Source of the DNA: a virus
Strand: one strand, 5' to 3'
Length of the DNA: 25,020 bases
Virus record (IMG/VR): IMGVR_UViG_3300035034_000548
Location: 1 to 25,020 of that record
In this document: piece after piece, positions 20,223 through 25,020 of the stretch
Position numbering within the stretch: position 1 is the stretch's first letter
Layout of the letters: each line of letters begins with the position of its first letter
Notes under the pieces: model-generated
What the model was told of the DNA's origin: nothing
The model's input: only the letters and a program-made list of their open reading frames with translations
The model's database searches: none
Made by a program: the position numbers and the translations under genes

Positions 20223-21406
20223 GCGCCGAGCACTCGCACATACTGCCAGCCAGCGGCGCGCCTCGGTGGGCCAACTGCACCGGCAGCGTGCAAGTGTGCG
20301 CCGCTGTGCCCTCGTTTGACTCCCCCGAGTCTATCGAAGGAAGTGCGGCGCATTGGGTGGGCCGCGAATGCCTGACTGTCTGGAAAAATCCCGACGCCGA
20401 AGTGCCTAGCGTCGACCAGTGGCTCGGCAAGACTGCGCCGAACGGCTACGTCATAGACGCGAAATGTGTCGAAGGTGCCCGCGAATATGTCGGCCACTGT
20501 ATCGGCATCGCGCAAAAGTACGGCGGCCTGTCTGAGATGCGAATCGAGGAGCGGGTTAACATGCCGCAGATTCACGTCGACAACTGGGGCACCCCTGACT
20601 TTGCTCTGACCCGTGTCGTAGGTGAGCGCCTTCGCGTGATCGTCAGCGATTACAAGCACGGACACCGAGAGGTCAAGGCCGAGGATAATTTGCAACTGAT
20701 AGACTATGTGGCGGGCGTCACAAGTGGCCGAGAGTTCAACGGCCACACCGACCAACTGACCGACGTCGAGCTGCACATTGTGAACCCTTTCGCGTACAGC
20801 TCCGACGGTATCAGCTCATGGTATGGGACGCTTGCCGATCTGCGAGGACATTTCAACAAGCTACGGGCGGCAGCGCAGGACATTGACGAAGGTCGCGGCG
20901 CGCTAACGACTGGGCCGTGGTGCAGAGATTGCCCTGCGGTGCACCGTTGCACGGCGGCCAAGGGTTCGGCGTATGCGTTGCTGCAATTTGTCGACATGCC
21001 TGTCGTTGTCGATACAATGGGCGACCACGACCTCGCAGTCGAGCGCAACATTCTGACGGCTGGGTTGGCCACCACCAAGGCCCGCCTCGAAGCCGTAGAG
21101 GCCGAACTACAACACAGGATAGGCCAAGGTTCCACAGGTTCGGGCCTCGCCCTAGAGACGAAGTTCGGGCGCAATACGTGGTCTGTGCCAGTGGCGCAAG
21201 TCTTGGCGCTGGCTAAGCAATTCGGCGTCGACGCTAACAAGCCGACCGCCCTCACCCCGCCACAGGTCAAAGCCCTAGTGCCTGTCGATCTGCGTGCGGC
21301 CTTTGAACTCTCGATAAAAAACCTCACCGCCCGACCTTCGGGTGGCGTTAAACTTGTCCGCGCTGACGACTCAATCGCGGCGCGCGCATTCACTAAAAGG
21401 AAGTAA
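20219..21406 (+). CDS. DUF2800 RecB/Cas4-like nuclease
   Basis: A 395-residue protein started at GTG 20219 (GTGA overlap). It begins EHSHILPASGAPRWANCTGS, the DUF2800 signature. Catalytic PD-(D/E)xK elements are EGSAAH (Glu40, His45), TPDFAL with Asp127, and VSDYKHG with Asp144 and Lys146, followed by NLQLIDYV. Four Cys suit an iron-sulphur cluster of the Cas4/AddB type: C20 near the start, and C235, C238 and C244 (WCRDCPAVHRC). Such enzymes resect DNA ends from the 5' side. The adjacent ssDNA-binding protein and polymerase support a role in recombination-dependent replication. Confidence 0.88.
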   Translation: MSAEHSHILPASGAPRWANCTGSVQVCAAVPSFDSPESIEGSAAHWVGRECLTVWKNPDAEVPSVDQWLGKTAPNGYVIDAKCVEGAREYVGHCIGIAQKYGGLSEMRIEERVNMPQIHVDNWGTPDFALTRVVGERLRVIVSDYKHGHREVKAEDNLQLIDYVAGVTSGREFNGHTDQLTDVELHIVNPFAYSSDGISSWYGTLADLRGHFNKLRAAAQDIDEGRGALTTGPWCRDCPAVHRCTAAKGSAYALLQFVDMPVVVDTMGDHDLAVERNILTAGLATTKARLEAVEAELQHRIGQGSTGSGLALETKFGRNTWSVPVAQVLALAKQFGVDANKPTALTPPQVKALVPVDLRAAFELSIKNLTARPSGGVKLVRADDSIAARAFTKRK

Positions 21407-21410
21407 AACT

Positions 21411-22319
21411 ATGAAATTTGACGACCATCATTCTAAGATACACGGCTGCTATGTAGTCTGGGACGGCATCACACGCCCCGAGATCGGCGACGACGGTGTG
21501 ACGAAAAAGTTCTCGCTTAAAGTTGTGACCGAACCCTCTAACCCTGACCTACTCGACCATGCGAACGTCGCACAGAAATGTCTCGCTGAGTCCAAGTGGG
21601 GTGGCGTTCTGCCTGCGGGCGGACGTATGCCAATCGGTACGGCTCGCGCTGACGAGTTTAACGGCATGTTCAACGGCTATTCAGTCCTAGGGTGCAACAC
21701 GCAGAGAATGCCCACAGTCTACGACGAGAACGGCGCAGTGCTCGACCCTATGGCGTATGGTGCCTTGTTGTACGGCGGCCAAAAGGTCGACGTCTTGGTG
21801 CACTGTTACCCCTACGACCACAAGGGCAACAAGGGCGTAGCGACAGGTTTAGACGCCTTCGCTATTATCGTTAGCGCTGCAATGCCGCCTCAACAGTTCG
21901 GCCGCTCGTTCGACAGCGCTCAGGCGTTCGGAGCAAGTGCAGCCGCAGCACCGGCAGCGATAGGCGCACCCGCCGCAGCACCGGCCACGGCTTGCCCTGT
22001 CGTGATGAATGCGGGGCTAGACTACGCTGCGCACATCGCCGCAGGCTGGACAGACGACTCGCTGATTGCCAACGGCATGGCAACGGCTAAGCCCGCCGCA
22101 CCTATAGCGCAGCCAGCGCAGCACACCCCCGCAGTCGCAGGCCCACCGGCAGCCGCACCGGCACCGGCAGCCGCGCCCCCTTGTCCAGTCGTTATGAACG
22201 CGGGGTTAGACTATGACGCCCACGTCGCAGCGGGCTGGACAGCCGAGACACTGATCGCCAACGGCATGGCAACGGCAAACCAGCCAACGCAAGCGGCGAA
22301 CTTTTTGCCCGCCACGTAA
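21411..22319 (+). CDS. DUF2815 single-stranded DNA-binding protein with duplicated C-terminal motif
   Basis: 302 residues from the ATG at 21411, preceded by AAGGAAG. An upstream ATG in the same frame at 21342 lies inside the nuclease gene and is less likely. The N-terminal 180 residues are a DUF2815 OB-fold domain (YVVWDGITRPEI, KKFSLKVVTE, GGQKVDVLVHCYPYDHKGNK). The C-terminal tail is Ala/Pro-rich and holds two copies of a 32-residue motif, at residues 195-226 and 258-289, with cores NAGLDY..H.AAGWT and LIANGM. Phage ssDNA-binding proteins of this type coat DNA for replication and recombination, using the tail to recruit partners. Confidence 0.88.
   Translation: MKFDDHHSKIHGCYVVWDGITRPEIGDDGVTKKFSLKVVTEPSNPDLLDHANVAQKCLAESKWGGVLPAGGRMPIGTARADEFNGMFNGYSVLGCNTQRMPTVYDENGAVLDPMAYGALLYGGQKVDVLVHCYPYDHKGNKGVATGLDAFAIIVSAAMPPQQFGRSFDSAQAFGASAAAAPAAIGAPAAAPATACPVVMNAGLDYAAHIAAGWTDDSLIANGMATAKPAAPIAQPAQHTPAVAGPPAAAPAPAAAPPCPVVMNAGLDYDAHVAAGWTAETLIANGMATANQPTQAANFLPAT
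21993..22277 (+). repeat. Two coding repeats of a 32-residue motif
   Basis: 21993-22088 and 22182-22277 encode copies that match at 27 of 32 residues by my count, starting CPVVMNAGLDY and ending LIANGMATA. They are separated by an Ala/Pro-rich linker that is itself repetitive (AAAPAPAAAPP). Confidence 0.85.
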
Positions 22320-22330
22320 ACCTCCTCGCG

Positions 22331-22346
22331 CCGCCCTTCGGGGCGG
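22331..22346 (+). terminator. UUCG-tetraloop hairpin after the ssDNA-binding protein gene
   Basis: CCGCCC-TTCG-GGGCGG starts 12 bases after the stop codon: a 6-bp GC stem with a very stable UUCG loop. No T-run follows, so termination may be weak, or it may protect the 3' end of the mRNA. Module B begins 5 bases later. Confidence 0.5.
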
Positions 22347-22350
22347 TGCC

Positions 22351-22433
22351 CTACCGTTCGTCGGGAAGTGTTGGCAGTGTCCGGCCACGGTGGAATGATA
22401 GCTCCACATTCAATCACACGGACACACTGACAT
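22351..22433 (+). promoter_or_regulatory. Recurrent phage promoter/leader module, copy B
   Basis: Box CTACCGTTCGTCGGG at 22351-22365, TTGGCA at 22371-22376, a 17-bp spacer and AATGAT at 22394-22399 are followed by the leader ending CACTGACATGACA at the ATG at 22431. Differs from copy A at about 10 of 87 positions, including one base of the -35. Positioned to drive the leader ORF and the polymerase gene. Confidence 0.6.
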
Positions 22434-22508
22434 GACACAGCAACTTACTAGAGCAGCACAACGCGCGATCAGCAAGCACGGCGCAGACAAGGAGCGTTAT
22501 CGAAAATG
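22431..22508 (+). CDS. 25-residue leader ORF coupled to DNA polymerase
   Basis: ATG at 22431 encodes MTQQLTRAAQRAISKHGADK and five more residues, and ends at TGA 22506-22508. That stop overlaps the ATG of the polymerase gene as ATGA. The start context (CACTGACATGACA) is identical to the one at 5025. It contains the polymerase ribosome site AAGGAG. It may act mainly by coupling translation; the peptide is a short basic helix. Confidence 0.5.
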
Positions 22509-24893
22509 AGAACCATAGCCCACCACCCCGAAAGCTCGTGCTACTTCACGACCGACGGCCTGAGCGGCACCGAGTATGACGAGGGTGCGCACGACAACAT
22601 CGACCCCGCGACCATCCCGGCCGGTACGCGTATCGCTGCCGGTATCCGACACAGCACCGTGATGCCGTCGCTCGACTTCGAGACGTACAGCGAGGCGGGC
22701 TACACCGTGAACCCTGACGGCACCGTTAAGGGGCAGGGCCCCCAAGGCACGGGCGGCATAGGTGTGGTGGGCGCGCCGGTTTACATAGCGCACCCCTCGG
22801 CGGAGATTCTCTGCATGTATTACGATCTGAAAGACGGGCGCGGGCGTCGCGGCTGGGTGCCCTCGTTATCAGGCCCCCCGCAAGACCTACTCGACCACGT
22901 CGCGGCAGGCAAGCCCCTCGCCGCTTGGAATATTGGGTTCGAGTTTCTCGTCTGGAACATGCTAGGCGTGCGTCGTTATGGCTGGCCGGTGTTGCAGCTT
23001 GAGCAGTGTTACTGCGACATGGCCAAGGCTCGGCGATACAGCTACCCTGCGGCACTCGACAGCGCCGCGCAGGCGCTCGGCACCTTACGCAAGGATAAGG
23101 CAGGGGGCCGACTAATGAACAAGCTCACGCGACCCGTGAGGGCCACCAAGGCGCACCCGTTCACACGCTGGACACCGGCGCAGGCGTGGCAGGATTTCGT
23201 CGACTTCTGCGGGTATTGCGAACAGGACGTCGCAGCCGAGGACAACGCGGCGGCTTGCATTCCAGACATGACAGAATACGAGCGGGCGACATGGCTCACT
23301 GACCAGCGCGTCAACCTTCGCGGCGTCAACGTCGACATGCCTGCCCTGCGCGCCTGCCTCCGGCTGTTAGACGAGGCGACGGTCGCATACACTGCCGAGC
23401 TGTACGAGATCACAGGCGGCGCGGTGGGCAGCGTCAACGAAATTGCGACATTGCAGGCTTGGCTCCGAATGCACTGCGCCATATACATGGACGACATGCA
23501 GGCCGAAACGGTCACGGAGCAAGTCGAGAGCATGGAGAAACAGGCCGAAGGCGGCAGCACGTCGCAAGCGTTCGCGGACGGGCTGCGCGCGCTTAAAATT
23601 CGCCAGATTCTCGGCGGCGCGAACGTCAAGAAGCTGCGCACCCTGTCGCTGCAAGTGAACACCGACGGCAGGCTTAGACAACAGTATTCGTACTGTGGCG
23701 CTGACCGTACAGGCCGGTGGTCTGCGGGCGGTGTCCAGCTCCAAAACATCACAGCGAAAGGCCCGAAGTCTGCGACGTGCGATTCGTGCGGCGAGATCGT
23801 CGGGCGCTTATGCCTCAACTGTACTGTCGACGATCTAACCCCGCGCAAGGACTGGACAGTCGACGCGGTCGAGGTCGCGCTTCGAGACATTCAGACCTTG
23901 AGCCTTGCCCAAGTCGTTAGCAAGTGGGGCGACCCTGCCGACCTCCTCGCTGGCTGCCTTCGTGGCCTGTTCTGCGCACCCGAAGGCAAGGTGTTGACCT
24001 GTGTCGACTTCTCGGCTGTCGAGGCGGTGGTCGCTGCCTGCTTGTCTCGTTGCCAGTGGCGCATTGACGTGTTCAACACGCACGGCAAAATATACGAGCA
24101 GGGGGCCAGCAAGATCACCGGCGTACCCTTCGAGGAGATACTGCAGTACAAGATCGACAATGGTGTCGACCACCCGCTGCGCAAAGGACTCGGCAAGGTG
24201 TCCGAGCTAGCGGGTGGCTTCGGCGGGTGGGTGAACGCGTGGCTAAACTTCGGCGCGGGCAAGTTCATGGACGAGGGCGAGATCAAGGCCGCTATTCTAA
24301 AGTGGCGGGAAGCCTCGCCCGAGATCGTCGAAATGTGGGGCGGCCAGTACAGGCAGACAGGGCCTAGCCCGTTCCGCGACTGGGTACCTGAGCTGTTCGG
24401 CCTCGAAGGTGCGGCCATCAAAGCAATACGAAATGTAGGCCAGCACTTCACGCACAACGACATCACGTTCGCAGTCGCTAACGACGTCCTTATGTGCCGC
24501 CTTCCCTCGGGTCGCTTGCTGAATTACCACTCTCCGGTGTTAGCACCTGACCGTGACAAGCTGAGACGAGGCCCTTGCTATAAGATCACGTTTATGGGGT
24601 ATAACAACGTAGCCACCAAAGGGCCACGGGGCTGGACACGCATGGAAACATACGGCGCGAGGCTGTTCGAGAATGTCGTCCAAGCCGTCGCCGCCGACAT
24701 ACAAGCCGAGGCACTGGTCAGACTCGACGCCGCAGGGTTCGACCTAGTCATGCACACGCACGACGAGGTCACCGCAGAGACCGACGGCGGACAACTTGAA
24801 CGAATGACGGCTATCATGGTCGAGCGGCCTGTGTGGGCTCCATGGTGGCCAATACGGGCAGGCGGCTGGGAGCACAGGCGCTATCAAAAATGA
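22506..24893 (+). CDS. Family A DNA polymerase with 3'-5' exonuclease domain
   Basis: 795 residues. The exonuclease domain has SLDFETYSEAGY (Asp57, Glu59), AAWNIGFEFLVWNML, and YCEQDVAAE. The polymerase domain has DRTGRWSAGGVQLQN. Motif A is DFSAVEAVVA (Asp501, Glu506), motif B RKGLGKVSELAGGFGG (559-574) and motif C HDE (752-754). A Cys4 cluster (C425, C428, C436, C439) between the fingers entry and motif A probably binds zinc. All catalytic residues are present, so it should be an active proofreading replicative polymerase. The first 50 residues precede the exonuclease domain and are not recognised. AAGGAG lies 12 bases before the ATG. Confidence 0.92.
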   Translation: MRTIAHHPESSCYFTTDGLSGTEYDEGAHDNIDPATIPAGTRIAAGIRHSTVMPSLDFETYSEAGYTVNPDGTVKGQGPQGTGGIGVVGAPVYIAHPSAEILCMYYDLKDGRGRRGWVPSLSGPPQDLLDHVAAGKPLAAWNIGFEFLVWNMLGVRRYGWPVLQLEQCYCDMAKARRYSYPAALDSAAQALGTLRKDKAGGRLMNKLTRPVRATKAHPFTRWTPAQAWQDFVDFCGYCEQDVAAEDNAAACIPDMTEYERATWLTDQRVNLRGVNVDMPALRACLRLLDEATVAYTAELYEITGGAVGSVNEIATLQAWLRMHCAIYMDDMQAETVTEQVESMEKQAEGGSTSQAFADGLRALKIRQILGGANVKKLRTLSLQVNTDGRLRQQYSYCGADRTGRWSAGGVQLQNITAKGPKSATCDSCGEIVGRLCLNCTVDDLTPRKDWTVDAVEVALRDIQTLSLAQVVSKWGDPADLLAGCLRGLFCAPEGKVLTCVDFSAVEAVVAACLSRCQWRIDVFNTHGKIYEQGASKITGVPFEEILQYKIDNGVDHPLRKGLGKVSELAGGFGGWVNAWLNFGAGKFMDEGEIKAAILKWREASPEIVEMWGGQYRQTGPSPFRDWVPELFGLEGAAIKAIRNVGQHFTHNDITFAVANDVLMCRLPSGRLLNYHSPVLAPDRDKLRRGPCYKITFMGYNNVATKGPRGWTRMETYGARLFENVVQAVAADIQAEALVRLDAAGFDLVMHTHDEVTAETDGGQLERMTAIMVERPVWAPWWPIRAGGWEHRRYQK

Positions 24894-24929
24894 GACAAGA
24901 CAAGACTCGGCATGTGTGCGGGCTTCGTG

Positions 24930-25015
24930 CTACCGTTCGTCGGGTGGGGTTGACGTGGCCGGTCACACATGAGAAGGTAGCTTCACATTAACGAACTAAG
25001 GAGATTTAAAGAGCT
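24930..25015 (+). promoter_or_regulatory. Recurrent phage promoter/leader module, copy C
   Basis: Box CTACCGTTCGTCGGG at 24930-24944 and TTGACG at 24950-24955 keep the same 20-bp offset as copies A and B. The rest of the leader differs and has a normal ribosome site (AAGGAG) before the ATG at 25016. The -10 region (gaaggt) is poor. CATGTGTG at 24911-24918 and CACACATG at 24964-24971 form an inverted repeat around it. Confidence 0.55.
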
Positions 25016-25020
25016 ATGTA
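25016..25020 (+). CDS. Start of a further gene, cut by the window edge
   Basis: ATG at 25016 follows AAGGAGATTTAAAGAGCT, with a good ribosome site 13-18 bases upstream, and module C. Only five bases are visible, so nothing can be said of the product. Confidence 0.4.

Noticed and set aside
21342-21410. Upstream start for the DUF2815 protein at 21342
   Set aside because: It lies deep in the nuclease gene and adds a Ser/Arg-rich segment; the ATG at 21411 has its own ribosome site.
23042-23890. Long minus-strand open frame (282 codons) opposite the polymerase gene
   Set aside because: It is antisense to conserved polymerase motifs, Ser/Arg/Pro-rich, and has no ribosome site.

Overview
The window is part of the genome of a tailed double-stranded DNA bacteriophage or prophage. 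It holds a complete head gene set, a non-contractile tail gene set that runs off the left edge, and a DNA replication and recombination module. A tube protein, tail terminator, frameshifted tail chaperones and a tape measure, with no sheath gene seen, suggest siphovirus morphology. The DNA is GC-rich, and several genes start at GTG or TTG. Gene families (DUF4055-type portal, DUF2800 and DUF2815 proteins, family A polymerase) point to a bacterial, probably proteobacterial, host; the host cannot be named from sequence alone. No integrase, lysis gene, tRNA or CRISPR array was seen.

Left half (1-12122, minus strand, read right to left): small terminase, large terminase, a small frameshifted gene, minor head protein, portal, scaffold, major capsid protein, a strong terminator, then a second block of an unknown charged protein, DnaT-like adaptor, head closure, tail terminator, gp10-like tail completion, tail tube, two tail chaperones joined by a -1 frameshift at T_TTT_TTC, and the tape measure (truncated by the window). 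One small plus-strand gene with its own promoter/leader sits between the two blocks at 4944-5206 and looks like a moron; it is frameshifted.

Centre (12123-12532): a gene-free region with two mirror-image arrays of GTAACACT-type iterons at 11-bp pitch around an AT-rich core with (TA)9. It is the best candidate replication origin and also separates the leftward structural genes from the rightward replication genes.

Right half: a plus-strand operon (12533-16611) encodes two small unknown proteins, a small HTH protein, a large primase-polymerase/SF3 helicase and several small unknowns. A minus-strand operon (16608-19376) encodes a 46-residue membrane protein, an SF2 helicase, a VRR-NUC nuclease, a TetR-like HTH protein and a small zinc-ribbon membrane protein. 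It is driven by a promoter face to face with that of the next plus-strand operon (19461-22319: unknown acidic protein, DUF2800 RecB/Cas4-like nuclease, DUF2815 ssDNA-binding protein). A family A DNA polymerase follows behind a 24-codon leader ORF.

The most notable non-coding signals are the mirror-symmetric origin and a promoter/leader module present three times (4944, 22351, 24930), with an identical 15-bp box exactly 20 bp upstream of each -35-like hexamer. It may define a phage regulon.
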